This document shows, one piece after another, positions 45,001-57,382 of a stretch of 64,000 nucleotides of DNA; position 1 is the first letter of the stretch, and each line of letters starts with the position of its first letter. The notes under the pieces were generated by a model. That model saw only the letters and a list, made by a program, of their open reading frames with translations. It was not told the origin of the DNA and searched no databases. Origin of the DNA: Blumeriella jaapii. Taxonomy: Eukaryota; Ascomycota; Leotiomycetes; Helotiales; Drepanopezizaceae. The stretch is from positions 1-64,000 of the forward strand of contig VWND01000032.1 in assembly GCA_009599575.1 (NCBI GenBank), read 5' to 3'. The translations under genes and the position numbers were made by a program.

Positions 45001-45740
45001 TCCAAAGTAAATTAAAAATAAATTTGCTAAGTTTGGCAATATTTTGCTTAAAAAACGATATAATATCGATAGATTTATTAATTAAAAAAGTATATTATAT
45101 TTATTAAAAAATAATTAAAAAAAAATACGAAAATTGTAAGATATTTATATTTAAAAATCACGGAAATCCGTATACTATTTTTTTAATAAATTATAGTTGT
45201 TTAGATAGGCATTCGTTCAGAATAACGAAAAAAGTAAATAATACAAAAAGTAGCAAATAATAAAATGCATAAAAAATAATTTTCGTAAAATATACGAGCA
45301 ATATAAATATATTAAATATGCGGCTTAAATATATACAAAGCTTTTGTTTTAATAAACAAAAGTATAATTAAACAAAAAAAAATATAATAAATATTTTAAA
45401 TAATATAAAAAAAGGTTTTAAAAATAAATAATATATATAAAATAAAATAATTAAATTGTATCCAAGCAAACAAAACAAAAACAATAAAATAATATAAAAA
45501 AAAAAAAAATAATAGATAACAAAAACGATAAAACAATTAATAAACAATTTTATATGCATTTTTTTTTCGGTTATAAATAAAATTACGATTTGCATTATAT
45601 TTTCAGCAGCAAAATTATCGTTCGGTTGTTTTCAAACTTTTCCAAAAGTTTTTTTTTTTTAAAAGTATAATCGCTTTGGTCGAAATCGTCGTCGGAATTG
45701 CTAAAATCGGAATCGTTGTTTAATTTAAAATTTAAAAAGT
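45000..45740. other. A/T-rich stretch between I and H, no gene seen
   Basis: It is very A/T-rich with poly-A and TATA-like runs. The 3' LTR of H should lie here but no boundary or repeat partner is visible. The 75-residue reverse frame at 45368-45595 is almost all Phe/Ile/Leu/Tyr, an effect of base composition. Confidence 0.4.
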
Positions 45741-47099
45741 AAATTTATTAATTTTTTTTGTAAAATCGTTTTAACCGATTGGCGGCGAACGTTTTTTTCA
45801 ATTTTGTTTTATCGAATTTCGTAAGTTTATAATAGCTTTTATTTAATTCGGCTTCGTATATTTCGTAGGATCCGAGCCATTTATAATTAAATTTAATATC
45901 GGCCGATTTATCGATAGCGCGCTGAACGTCGTAAATTAAAACCAGATTTTTTTTTTTTAATAGCGTTTTTTTTTAAATTTTGATTTTATCCCAAACTTTT
46001 TTAGCCGCTTTTTTATATTTTTTTTTTTTTTAAATTTTTTTTTTTATTTATATCGCGGTAATTTAATTATTTAGATTTTATTATTAATAAATCTGCTTTC
46101 GGTTTTTTTAATTACGTTATAAAGCTTTTATATAAGCTATTTTGTTTTTAAAAACAGTCGAGCGTTTTTGCCGTATTAAATGAAAAATAAGATTATTTCA
46201 GTGGAAGCGTATATATATATACGCATAGCAAAAAGCATTTTTAAAAGTTTTCGCGATCAACGTTTATAATTTTTTCAAATAGCTTTTAAAAAGCCGTCGA
46301 AAATATTTTTATAGCTTTATTTAACGGATCCGTTGCTTTTCGAATTATAAGCTGAAATTTAAATACGTTAAATGCCGTATTTTTTTGTAAAAATTTCGAT
46401 AACGCTTTTGTTTTCGGATTTATTATCGACGTTTAATTTTTCAAACAAATCGTATCGATATATAACGTTTTTTAAAAAAAAATCGTTATGATTTCGAAAA
46501 TAGCGTTTCGGAAAAGTCGCTTTTTAAGCTATTTAAATAAATCGTTAATAGCGAATACAAAGCATATATAACCGCGATCGGTTGTTAGCACGCGTATAAC
46601 GTCGAAATTAATTTTTTTTTAAATTTTAAAAAACCACGTCGGATATAATAAGTTTTTTTTTCGGCCAGGCTTTCGTTTTTTGGCAAAAAATATAATTTTT
46701 AACAAAAGCTTTACAATTTTCGAAGCATTTTTTTTATTAAAAATCGTTTTGATTCGATAATAAATGGTTTTAGCTTTTTTATAAAACATTTTTTCGTAAG
46801 CTTTTTTTATAATTTAAAACTTATTAGTTTTGTTATTTATTATTAAGCGTTTTTAATATATATTATTTTTTATTTTATATAGCTTTTTATCGGTTAAAAT
46901 ATAATCGAAAGTTTGGTTTTTAAATAATTTAAATTAATAGTTTAATACGCTAAATAATTTAAACAAAATAATTAAATAATATGCGATTAAATAAAAGTCT
47001 TCGGTTTCGTAATTATCGATTAAAAGTTTATTTTCGTCGTTAATCGGCTTATTCCGATTGTTTTCGGTTAAATTTATTCGCAATGCTAATCGAAATAAT
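45740..47099 (-). pseudogene. H1 integrase remnant
   Basis: Read in reverse from 47094, the linker shows ENKLLIDNYETEDFYLIAYY. The core then reads PTWFFKI-like near 46620, INFDVIRVLTTDRGYICFVF near 46590 and RLFRNAIFEIITIFF near 46510. A long helical part includes VDRENF near 46255. The C-terminus is clear at 45770-45945: VLIYDVQRAIDKSADIKFNY, KWLGSYEIYEAELNKSYYKL, then TFAANRLKRFY and a stop. This C-terminal fold (G-P/S-Y then NRLKxF) is typical of this Ty3 branch. Confidence 0.8.
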
Positions 47100-47366
47100 T
47101 GTAACGATCTAATCAGTCGGAGGGCTGGGAGATCAGTCAACTGGTCGCCGTGTTCATATGGTATAAAAAACGAGCCTTTGGTTTTGTAATAAAAATATTC
47201 ACTTAGAATTAACAATTGCAAAAAGCAGAGATTGCTAAAGGAAAAAAGCTTTATATATATGAATGATTTCCACAGTTGATAAAAAACCCATCAGAAGATC
47301 AGAAAGCTTGCAGCTACACGTAGTTGCTAGAATAACACAAAGGGCCAAAAAAAATAAATCGTCACA
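47100..47366 (-). repeat. A4 3' LTR
   Basis: It is 267 bp. The outer edge is intact (CTAATCAGTCGGAGGGCTGG). The inner edge ends AAATCGTCACA. TATATATGAAT lies near 47250. Confidence 0.9.
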
Positions 47367-49140
47367 CTATTCTTCCGTTCGAAAAAAACGCGCCTTCGAG
47401 CTTTTATCTATTAGTACGTCGCTATCCAAATAATCGTACGAATTTAAACCTTCGGAATACGCTTTTAGCTAATTTATAAGTTTTGCAAAAGGACCGGGAA
47501 GCTTTTTATGCGCCAAATAAAAGTCGCGTATTTTTAAAAAAGCATATATAAAGTCAAACGCGAAGTACTACGTGAAATTTTTATTTAAGCTTACTTAAAA
47601 AGCTTTATATTAAAAAGTCTTCCGCTGTATTCGACAAGCGATCAATTCTTCGACTTCGTATTCAAACTTATTAATTATATTAATAAATTTAAAGGCTGAA
47701 TTAACCTGATCTGAAAGCGCGTCGTTAGCTGCTTTACGCAATCGACTAGCGTAAAAAACTGGATGTACGTTTATAATACTAAAAAGATCTAGCTTGAAAG
47801 CGTTATCGAAAATTTTAGCTATAATTTTAAAAAAGCCGTTTGTAAAATTGTTAAGTTTGCGAAAAGGCCGGAAGGTCGGAAATAAACGCATATCGAGCTA
47901 TATATAATCGCTAACGTTAAAATCGATCGCGCGGCGAAACTTATTCGCATTTTTTTTTATTTTGTCGTAAGCTTATTAAAAATGCGATTTAGCGAGGTTT
48001 TAGGCGTCGTAGAGGCGGCGAGCGTACGCACGAGCTTCGTTTGCGTTTAGCTTATATGAAAAATTAAAAAAAAGGAAAATATCGAGCTTTCAATTTCAAT
48101 TGGTATAAAAAATATAACCGTATATAATTTTAAAAAATAAAAGACCATTTAGATTTTTATGGAAAAGAATTATTTAAGCGAAATTTATTATTAAAAAAAA
48201 TTCGTTCTAATCGTTTTAATAAAAATTTACGAAAAATCGAAAGCGTTTTTGCAAATATTAGTTATAAATTTCGGTCTGACCATCGGTTTCGGAATAAGCG
48301 GCTGTCGAAAGCTTTAATTACGTATCGAATATTTTGTTTAATTCAGACCAAAAAGTAAACTAATATTAAAGGCCACGATCGCTAATAATACTTTTTGAAA
48401 AGCCAAAATACCTGTATACGTAAAATATATACAATTTGGCGAAGCTTCGAGCGTCGATATTTTTATAGCAAAAAATCGAAATAACCTGTTTGAAAAAACG
48501 ATTTATTTTTACGAATATATTATTATAATCGTATTTGTTTTTATTAAAATTGCAAAAGTTTATTATAATATGTTTTTAAAAATGGATAAAAACAAAAAAA
48601 AACCGAAAAAGGCCGAGGCGCTTATTTTTTGGAATAAAACTTTTTCGATAAGCGTAGCAATTGCGATAGTATTGTTTTACGAAAGCTATTATACCTCGCT
48701 AATAATATTGGTCCGAAAGCAATTGCGTAGTTTTGCGAACGCTAAAATAAGCGGTGAAGATTTGGTCGTGTATTTCTCGTATAAAAGCCAAGCGGAAATA
48801 ATCGACGTTTGGTATTATTAAACGACCGTAATATAACAGCAAGTCGCGTTTAAATATATACGAAGTATTATTATCGTCGTTTTTTTTCGTAGCCTTTCGT
48901 ACAGCTTTTTTTCGAAAAGCTATTAAACTGCTAGCTGTACGATTAGCGTAAAAAATTTAATAAACGATACGAAATGCGAAAAAAAAATTAGCTATTTCAA
49001 CGATAAAAACAGCTGTTTCGAAAGCCGTAAAAAATCGAAGTTTTTCAGTCAAAAAGCGGTGATCGATTTAATCGGCTCGAAAAAAAGTTTGCAAGCGCTA
49101 AATGCGTTTAAAAAAGTTTTGGCGGTCGAATTCGCTCGTA
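47367..49140 (-). pseudogene. A4 chromodomain and integrase remnant
   Basis: In reverse the C-terminus reads MRLFPTFRPFRKLNNFTNGF from 47891, FYASRLRKAANDALSDQVNS, then the chromodomain start EYEVEELIACRIQRKTF and the YSEGLNSYDYLDSDV-like end near 47430. The core at 48150-48600 matches A1 12688-13100. The segment 48657-48727 keeps the 62 bp lost in A3, between two GCAATTGCG words. The zinc-binding His region lies at about 48770-49080. Confidence 0.86.
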
Positions 49141-49229
49141 CGACGTGTTAATGCGTTAGCTAAAAGATTGTATTTGCTTAGTTTATACGTAATAAAAAAG
49201 TTGTAATCGGCGAAAAGCTCGGTTTAGCG

Positions 49230-50700
49230 TGTTTATCGAACGTTTAAAGGTTTAAAGATTATAAAATATTTCAAAGCTTTATAATTAATAATTATTTTGA
49301 TTTAATAAATTAAACTAGCCAGTTTAATACGAAAGTTGCTTAAAAATCTTACGATTGCAAGCATTTTTTTATCGTATACGACGTAGTTTAGCTTTGCGAA
49401 AGTTATAGTTTTGCTAAAGTAAGCGATTAAAAGCCAATCGTTATTATAAAATTGCGAAAGCACAAAAGTTATTACGCCGTCGAAAGCGTTAGTTTTTAAT
49501 ATGCAAAAAAGGTTTTGCCTGTAATATTATAGAACTGGTGCAATAATAAAGGCTAGTATAAAAAGGTCGAAAATTTTTTATTATTTAAAAATGAAATTGT
49601 AAAAAACGTTAGCTTTAGTTAAATAAATCAAAGGCTTTGTAATTATATCGTAATCTCGAATAAAACGTCGGTAAAAGTTATAAAAACCAAAAAAGCTTTG
49701 TACACTTTTTACAATAGTAAAAGGCTTTTAATAAACGATTACGAAGACCTTTTTTAGATTTACCTTTAGGCTTTTAATAAAAATAATAAAATCTAAATAA
49801 CGGGTCCGAATAACGTTGAATTCAGATTTCCGAATATCGGCCTGTAATTCAACGTCAGCGAGCTTTTAAAGCATTTTGCGAACGTATATAACGTGTTTCA
49901 AAAGATCGGACGAATAAATAAAAATATTATTTAAATATGCAATACAAAAATCGTTTAAATAATCGAAAAAAACGTCGTTTATATAGCGTTGATAAGTTGC
50001 GAGTTTATTAATAAAATTAAAAAATAGCATTTTGCATTTATAAGCGCCGTAACGCGTACGAAACGTCGTTAGTTTTTTATTAGCGGAATTTATTCGAATT
50101 TTATAAAAAGCTTAATAAATATCGAGCTTCGTAAAAATTCGTGCTTCCGAAAAACAAATAAAAGTTTTATCGATAAAAAAAAAAAAATAGCGATTTTTAC
50201 CAATAATATTATTAAAAACTCGATAATCGATACAAAAACGTAATAAACCGTCGGATTTTTTAGCGAAAAGCATTAAAGCAGCGAAGCGATAAAAAATTCG
50301 ATAAAGCTTTTGTTAAGATTATTTTGCAAATAAATCTTAATAATCTCGAATTTTGAAATCGATATTTTATATAAAAAAGTATATTTCAATTCTTTTTCAT
50401 TTACAATAAGCTCGATTTTATAATCGTAAGGCCGGTGAAAAGCTAGCTCGTTATTAGCGGCCTTAGAAAATACGTATTCGAAGTTTTTATATTCCGGAGA
50501 AAAAAATTCGAAAAAAAGTTTATTCGAAGTTAGCTTTGCTAAGCTGATTAAAAAGATCGAAATCGATATTTCGTTGATTTTAAAACGTTCGAAAAAATTG
50601 TAAAATTAGGTTTTAAAAAAAGTGTTATACGTAAAGTCGTTTAGTATTTTATCGATCTCGTACAGAAAAATTAAAAACATTTTAATTGCTTTTTTTCTGA
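49230..50700 (-). pseudogene. A4 RNase H and reverse transcriptase remnant
   Basis: It is collinear with A1 10566-12150. The RT box near 49930 reads IAYLNNIFIYS. The entry motif KSDGLLRFYIDYRVF lies near 50250, and the pre-RT segment with EYKNFEYVFSKAANNELAFH near 50430-50500. RNase H shows YDKKMLAIVRFLSNF near 49370. A small deletion interrupts the frame near 50285, where A3 has AGCGAAAAAAACG and A4 has AGCGAAGCG. Confidence 0.85.
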
Positions 50701-51640
50701 AAATCAGCTTAAAAGCGTGTACAATAATTTGGCAGATAGAAATTGGATAAACAGTAGGTTAAGAGACTCGTTTTCGAACTGGTTGTTTGAAAGGTTCAAA
50801 AGGTGGCTTGTCTGAACTATCGATATTAAGCTGAAAGGCTATCGCGGCGAGGGTCTTTCTTCGGTCTTTGGTATAACTGTTTTTCGCAGAACGAAAAAGC
50901 TGTTCTGACGAAGAAAAAAAAAAAAAAAAAAAAAAAAATAATAAAAGAAGAATCGGCAGCCTGGAAAGGTGATGGTATGATTTTTTGTATTATCCTATTG
51001 GCGTCGCTATCGAAATTGGCATCGCAAATGAAATTCGACTTTTTCGCGCTTCGCATAGCGTCGTAAATCTGCTATAATTAATCAAAGTTTTTATTACGTT
51101 TTACAGCGTCGTTTTAATAGCGAGATTAAATTTTTCGAAAATGCAAATAAAAGATTTTAATACAACGAACGTAAAAGACTGTAAAGGAATAAAACTTCGG
51201 CTAATAAAACTTGCGTTTATTACAATTTAATAAAACTTAATATTCGGCCAGCCAAGCTTTTTCTAAAATCATATTATAATTTCCGAGATTAATAATTAAA
51301 AAAAAAATAAACGATTGTATTCGGTTGTTAATAATAAAATTAAAAAGCGTAAAATATATAATTAAATAACTACGAGCTTTATTATATTTTTTTACAGAAA
51401 AAAAAGCCGGGAAAAGTTAAATCAAAAGTTTAAAAAAAAAAAAAAAAAATTTGATCAGCGCCGAATCGATTAACGCATAACCGTTTATTTTAAAATCGGC
51501 GAACGCTTTTATTTTATACGAAAAGCTATTTTTAATAAATATAACGAAAATTATTAATAAATCGCTATTAAAAAGCTTTCGAACGTTAAAATAACGCATA
51601 TCGCGTAATACGTTTAAAAAAAAAACTTTGCTTAGGCCTA
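50700..51640 (-). pseudogene. A4 protease and protease-RT linker, locally spared by RIP
   Basis: The linker at 50750-51060 keeps many CpA/TpG dinucleotides and reads RPKKDPRRDSLSA and MRSAKKSNFICDANFDSDAN. It contains a run of 26 adenines (reverse poly-Phe) at about 50912-50938. Protease follows: LGNYNMILEKAWLAEY-like at about 51260 and ADFKINGYALIDSALIKFF at about 51490, the active-site loop with Ser-Gly altered. Confidence 0.72.
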
Positions 51641-51769
51641 AGCGTTTCTCCGATTAACGGAAAAGCTTTCGATTTTTTCGTATGCGTTTTAAAAATCGTT
51701 TGAAAAAAGGTTTTCGTTTTTATTATTATTATCAAAAAGCGAATTTTCGGCCGGTTCGATCTCGTTTAT

Positions 51770-52830
51770 ACTTACCAGCCTGAAAAGGCTTTTGGATAAA
51801 ACCGAGGATCGGCTCGTAAAAGGTCGTGTAAATTAGCTTCGAACTTTCTGATATAAAATAAAAAACGAGCGTTGTCGTTAATCCGATCGAAAAGGAAAAA
51901 CGCCAAAAAGGGCGTTTTGGCGTGGAGAAAGAAAAAAAACAGCAGAAGGCTAAGAAAAAGCTTGTGAAACATTTAAACGACTTTCGTACGTACGATTTGA
52001 TTCGTAATACGCTTTGGTTAAAAACCTGCCATTTTAATAAGTAATAGATTTGATAAAGCGATTCGCGTATAAAATTTGTTTAGCCAATTGATCTTGTTTT
52101 TTTTAACGGACGGCGGTAAGCTAATTCTTAAAAGTCGTTATACGCGCTTATTTCAAATGCAGCTTTTCTTATAAACGCTTTGGTATTTTATCGCGAAAAG
52201 CGTTTCGAAGCTGTTTGTCAGTTCGTATTTAAACGTTCGCTGCGAAAATGAAAAATCGCAAATAAAAGCGCTAAAAGTCGTCGTACGTATTTATTGCAAG
52301 CATTTTAAATTCGTTTTCGGCTTTTTGAACGTCGAAAAAATCGGCTAGAAAATCGGCGACTTTTTTTATTAATTCTTCGGGAAATATAAAATCGAAACGG
52401 TTTAAAATACGCGGGGTCAGAAACTTTTTTGCTACGCTTTCGGTCTGATCGAATATATAATTTTTGCGAAATCGATCGCTAGCGAAATAATCGTAATAAA
52501 ATTCGAAATTATCGAGAATTTTAATCTTTTAATAGCGTATTTTATAATTTTTATTATTATTTAGCTTAAACTTAAGGTTCGAAACGCGTTTTATGCGAGC
52601 TAATCGAAAATCAGCAAATAAATAAGAATTATAACGTTTAAAAAGCGCGCTAAAATTTTGGCCGTTAAAAAAAAATTCAAAAAAAGTTCGCGAAAAGCGT
52701 GAAAGTTGATTTGCAGCGTTTATTAATTAAAATAAAACGTTGCGAAAAAAAAAGCAGCAGATTCGCGATTGGCAAAAGCACGTTCGATAAATTTTATTAA
52801 ACGCTTTAATTAAGAAATCTGTCGCAGTCG
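51770..52830 (-). pseudogene. A4 gag remnant
   Basis: Reverse frame 51772-51972 reads MFHKLFLSLLLFF, FDRINDNARFLFYIRKF and HDLLRADPRFYPKAF, the least damaged version of this segment among the A copies (Pro and Trp kept near its end). The capsid core lies at 52100-52500 and the ANRESAAF-like start near 52770. No zinc knuckle is seen. Positions 52830-53241 are the untranslated leader. Confidence 0.62.
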
Positions 52831-53241
52831 TATAGTTTCCAGAAATTATCGTTTACGCTTTTGCGCTTTTTTCAATTGATTTTGCAAAAGTCTTAACTAA
52901 ACGCTTTCAGCGCTAGACTGCAAGAAAAAAATAGCAGGCGAAATGGTTAGCGCTCTGCTTTTTTTTTTGTTTTTTTTTCCTCGGAAAAAAAACTGTTTTT
53001 TAAAAAAAAAAGCTTTTGGAAAAAGCTGTTTTTTCGCTAATTAAAAAAAGAAAAGTTAAAATGTAATAACAAAAGCTGAAAAGCTCTGCTAAAAAAAGGA
53101 TCGTTAAACAAAAGCTATCTTTCGCGAAATGCGGAAATAAGCTTTTTTACGACCGGTCGATCATTTTAATATAACCCGTAAAAAATTCGAAAAAAAAAAT
53201 AATTTACGCCGTCGCTAACGTAAAAAAAGAATTGTTAATAA

Positions 53242-53507
53242 TATAACGATTTAATCAATCGAAAAGCTAGGAAATTAATTAACTGATCGCCGTGTTTATA
53301 TAATATAAAAAACGAGCCTTTGGTTTTATAACAAAAATATTCACTTAGAATTAACAATTGCAAAAAGCAGAAGTTGCTAAGGAAAAAAAGCCTTATATAT
53401 ATAAATGGTTTCCATAGTTGATGGGAGACCCATCAGAAGACCAGGGAGCTTGCAGCTACACGTAGTTGCTGGGGTGACACGAGGGGCCAAAAGAGTGAAT
53501 CGTCACA
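53242..53507 (-). repeat. A4 5' LTR
   Basis: It is 266 bp. The inner edge is TATAACGATTTAATC (mutated). The outer 100 bp is intact, for example CAGAAGACCAGGGAGCTTGC and GGGGTGACACGAGGGGCC. Confidence 0.92.
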
Positions 53508-55110
53508 ATAATAACGCAAATGCTTTTTCGGCCCGAAAATTAATATTTTTTATTCGCGATGCCAGCCGAAATAGCAACGCGAATAGTTTCGGCTTTATGA
53601 AATTCAAAGCGCAAATAGCGAAGCAGCCGATTTCGTTAATAATTTATTCGTCGATATTTTATTCGCTTTGTTTAGCGAAATCAAACGGATAAAAACGTTT
53701 TCGTTTGGAAAAGCCGTTTGCCGCTGTATTAATTGTTTTTTTAATATATTTGATTTCGAAATTTATAAATCGTATTCAAATTATTTAATTAATAACGAAT
53801 GCTTTTAGCAGATTATTAACTTTTTTATTTAGTTAATCGATAAAAACTTTTGCGTTTGTTTTCAAAATAAAATATACGCCGTATAATTCGCTTTTTATTT
53901 TTTTTATTATTTTAAAAACGCTTCGATATTTTCGTTTAATAGCATCGTAGCGTGCTTTCGCGAAAAATTATAAGCCGCTTTCGAATCGTAAAAAATGCCG
54001 TTTTTTGTTTTTATCGATTTGTTGCAATACAGTTTTTCAACCGAAAATATTAGCGTCGATAATCAAAATAATTTTTTTTGCGTTTAAGCTATAATCGATC
54101 CGCATAAGCAATAAAACTGATAAAAAATAGTTTTTAAGAATTTTTATAATTTTGCTTTATTTTTTTTTTTAAACGAAATCGATTTTTTTTTTATCGTAGC
54201 GTAAATAAATATAGCTTTTTAAAAAAAGTTTTTAATTTAATTGCGATAATAAATCATAACGCTAATAAAAGCTTTGGCTTCGGTAATATTTTCACACTTT
54301 TTTTATTCGCAGATTTTTTTAATTTTTTTTCGTTAAAAATGGCGGCCAGCGTTATTAATCATATAACCGACGATATTTATTTCGGATATGCAAAATTTTA
54401 ATCGAAGGCCAATAATAGCTTTGGCTTTTTCGAAGCAAATTATAATTTTATCGATGTTTTAAATATATTTTATTATATAATATCGAACTTCAGAAAAAAT
54501 CTTTTTATTATTATAATATAATTTAAAGCCTTTTATTTCAACGTCGTTAACGTAAAAAAAAACAATATCAGAAATGCAAATTATAAAAATTTTGTATACG
54601 ATTTTTACGAATTAAACGATTAAATTAATAGCTTTTATAAGTATTCTTATTATACGCAACAAACCGATTAATATTTGAATTGCCGTTATATTTCGAAATC
54701 GTAAATTAAATATTAAATAATCGTAGCCGGAAAACAAATCGAAAAAAAAAGCGATCGTTAGTTTTACGAATTCGTTTGAAAATTAATCGACGTTAAATAA
54801 CACGTTAGCGTTTTGTATCGTTATTTTGTTTATTTCGACGATTGCAATAATAAATTTATAAATGCTTTTTTTTTTTCGCAACGATAAACCATTTGTTTTT
54901 GTATAAGCCGTGGCAAAATTCGAAGATTTTTTGCTTAATTCGTTTTTTTAATATTTCGACTATTTTATTCTAAAAAGCTTTAGAAACTGAAAAAGTTTTT
55001 TTTTGCCAGGTTTCGTAAAATACGATTTTAATATCGATATAAAGCGTAACGTTAAAACTAAATTAGTTTATTTCGGTGAAATCGAAAATTATAATTTTTT
55101 TTCGGTTGCG
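53508..55110 (-). pseudogene. H1 RNase H and reverse transcriptase remnant
   Basis: In reverse, the RT starts with ISILKSYFTKPGKKKLF near 55020 and CHGLYKNKWFIVAKKKKHLQ near 54880. FRNITAIQILIGLLRI follows near 54680. The catalytic box in VNDVEIKGFKLYYNNKKIF near 54540 replaces YxDD by YVND. This xxDDxxVKGP context followed by EVRYYIIKYI and NIDKIIICFEKAKAIIG is a known fungal Ty3 lineage signature distinct from A, B and C. A VGYMI-like segment and RNase H fragments continue to 53513. Confidence 0.8.
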
Positions 55111-55639
55111 TAAAACTTCGTACAAAACTTTTTTTTTTTTTGGCAGAAATTAAATTCCGATTACTAAATTATTAAATCGTTTTTTTATAAATCGGCTGTC
55201 AAATAATAGGCTGGAAAATCGGCCGGTGATAAATTCTTCGAGTTCGCTAATAACTAATTAAAATAGTTTTATTGCTTCGTTTTTTCGAATTAATCGTTTA
55301 TTTTTCCGGAAATATTTTCATCGGATTCGCCAAAATTTTTAAATCGTATTTTATCAGCTTTGCGCTTATAAAAAGTGCTGATATTAACACAAAAAAATAG
55401 AATATATAAGTCGGATTTGTTTAATATAAAAACGAAATCTTCGGAACTTTTATTTTCGAATTAATAGCCAAAAATATTAATATTAGCTAATTTTATTCGC
55501 GGTGCTATTTCGATTAACGACGTAAATGCTTTTAATCGAATATTTTCTAGGTTTTGTTATAATCCAGCGTTTATCTTAGGACCAAAGCCGGTTATTCGTT
55601 TTTCGATAAAACGTCGATTAAAAAGATTTTGTCGCCGGC

Positions 55640-56000
55640 GACGATAATTTAATTTTAAAAAAATCGGTTTCAATTTCAAAAAAAAAACTTTTATCTGGCC
55701 GTTTTCGGTGTATTTAAAACTGACGAAATTTTTTAAAATTCAGAGCATTCCAAGAATTATAAAATAAAAGCATTTTTTTATTATTAAAAAGTTTTTATAA
55801 ATAATAATATTTTCAACGTCGATTTTAATATTTCGTACAATTTTATCTAATTTTATCGTATTTTTATTAACGGTAATATAAATTATTCGCTTATCGGTAA
55901 TAATCGAGATATTATTAACTTCGGCTGTTTTCTGATTTATATAATTAATTTCGGCTTTATTATCGAATAAAGCGAAAGCGGTTGTATTTTTCTTAAATAT
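55640..56000 (-). pseudogene. H1 aspartic protease remnant
   Basis: The reverse frame reads ALFDNKAEINYINQKTAEVN near 55975, the active-site loop (family: LFDTGAEVN). Then come IIYITVNKNTIKLDKIVRNI and IIIYKNFLIIKKCFYFIILG near 55780 (family: DxILGMPF). KYTENGQIKVF closes the domain. Confidence 0.78.
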
Positions 56001-57208
56001 AATTTTTATTTTTAAAGCTTTTATAGCCGTGTAAAAGCAGTTTCGTCGTTTTAACTTTTAAGTTTCTATAGCAAAAGCCAAAAGACTGATTTTTTCCGAA
56101 GATTTCTTTTTATCGGCTAAATTAATTGCGATATTATAAATTTTTTTCTGATTTTTTTTTAATTTAAAATCGTTTTTTTCGAATGATTTTAATCTTTTCG
56201 TTTTTTTTTAATATAAAGATTTGTTTATTAATAATTTTGTCGAATCTTTTTTTTATATTAAATAAATCGCTGAATTTTAATTTAATTTTTTGTTTTATAA
56301 TTTTTTTAATAATTTCGTCGACGGCTTCGAAGCTAATATATTTATCGATTTATTTTTCGCTTCGCATTAATAATAAGCGCTTAAAAACTGGTACTTTTTA
56401 AATAATTTAAACCGGGATATCGATATCGATATTTTTTATATCGTCGTTAATTTTTTTTATTATAAGCGTTTTTCTGATAGTTTTATCGGTTTTTTTTCGA
56501 ATTTCAAAATCTTTTTTTTTTTTCGATTCTGACGTTTTTTTTTATATCAGTCGGTTTGGCGAATAAAACAAAAGCATTTTGTTTTTTTATAATTCGCTGG
56601 CTTAATTATATAGCTATAATATTTGCAGATGCGATAATTGCATTAGTAATATATGCATTTGTTTTTTATTTATATATTTAAACTTTATTTATATTTAAAA
56701 TAAAGGTTTTTTCTATAATTAATACGCTTTTTAGAATGTTTTTTTTTATTAATAAAAATCGTTTTCGCATTTTTTCTGTTTTTTAAGCAGTCGTTCCATT
56801 CCGTACTTTTTATTTTTAAGCGAATAATATTTAATTAGCTTTAATTTTCAGCTTTGTTAAAAAGGCTTATTTCTGTTTCCGTCGGCCCGAAGCAAATCGC
56901 TCCGTATTTATTAATATAGCAAATACTATTATTTATATAAAAATTAAATGCTTTATATTTAAAACGAATATAAGGTTTTTCGCAGTAAATTTTTTTGTTA
57001 TTACAAAATTCGCATTTAAAGCCACGGGGTTTGTTAATAATTACTTCTACCATTTTAATAGCCGCGATTTTGATTTTTACGTTAGTTTTCTTTTTTCTTT
57101 TGATAATCGTTATTATAATTAATATTTCGCTGATTTTAATCGCTAATACGAAAAGATTGCTATTAAACAGCTATTATTTCTACGGTAGCTTAGCGAAATT
57201 AATCGCTT
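56000..57208 (-). pseudogene. H1 gag-like region with Cys-rich finger
   Basis: Reverse frame 56841-57053 starts MVEVIINKPRGFKCEFCNNK and continues KIYCEKPYIRFKYKAF. C-x2-C-x5-C resembles the start of a zinc finger in the first protein of fungal retroelements. Then come NSICYINKYGAICFGPTETE and the rest toward 56000. It lies upstream of protease, as gag does. Positions 56607-56933 recur at 63140-63467 almost unchanged. Positions 57054-57208 hold no identifiable boundary. Confidence 0.55.
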
Positions 57209-57382
57209 TGTCAGGGGTGTAAACGAGCAGAAGGTTCGTGGATGAATTGCATTAACTACGGGATTCTAAGTTTAAAGGTGTCGTAAAGTCTAAGATACAA
57301 TATATGCGGGCTCCGATGTCACGTGATAACAACGTGACCTTCGGACCACGTAACTAACGAACTAACGTTTTATTTCTTTATA
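57209..57382 (-). repeat. B2 3' LTR
   Basis: It is 174 bp with CACGTGA and ACGTGACC near 57320-57340 (paired E-box region). The inner end is mutated to TTTATTTCTTTATA. Confidence 0.9.

Larger units (their letters stand above)
47100..53507 (-). mobile_element. Element A4: uninterrupted 6.4-kb A copy in H1
   Basis: This is the only A copy in the window without a nested insertion (6408 bp), so it is the best reference for the family. It starts TGTAACGATC and ends ATCGTCACA. The target duplication is ATAAT. Both LTRs and all domains are present in reverse order, with stops throughout. Confidence 0.93.
45740..57208 (-). mobile_element. Element H1: reverse Ty3/gypsy of a second lineage, split by A4
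   Basis: Its reading order on the reverse strand is a zinc-finger gag-like part (57.05 kb), protease (55.9 kb), RT (55.1-54.3 kb), RNase H, (A4), then integrase to 45.74 kb. The insertion is marked by ATAAT at 47095-47099 and 53508-53512. LTRs were not identified. H lacks the chromodomain seen in A and B. It is cut at 57208 by B2. Confidence 0.8.

Noticed and set aside
45368..45595. Hydrophobic 75-residue frame resembling a membrane protein
   Set aside because: It is made of Phe/Ile/Leu/Tyr codons from an A/T desert; no start context, conservation or partner.
46934..47221. 95-residue reverse frame as a single gene
   Set aside because: Its first part is A4 LTR and its second part is H1 integrase linker, joined by the insertion junction at 47099/47100.
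53405..53692. 95-residue forward frame with Arg/Gly-rich start
   Set aside because: It starts inside the A4 5' LTR in antisense and crosses the TSD into H; a chance frame in the less mutated LTR edge.
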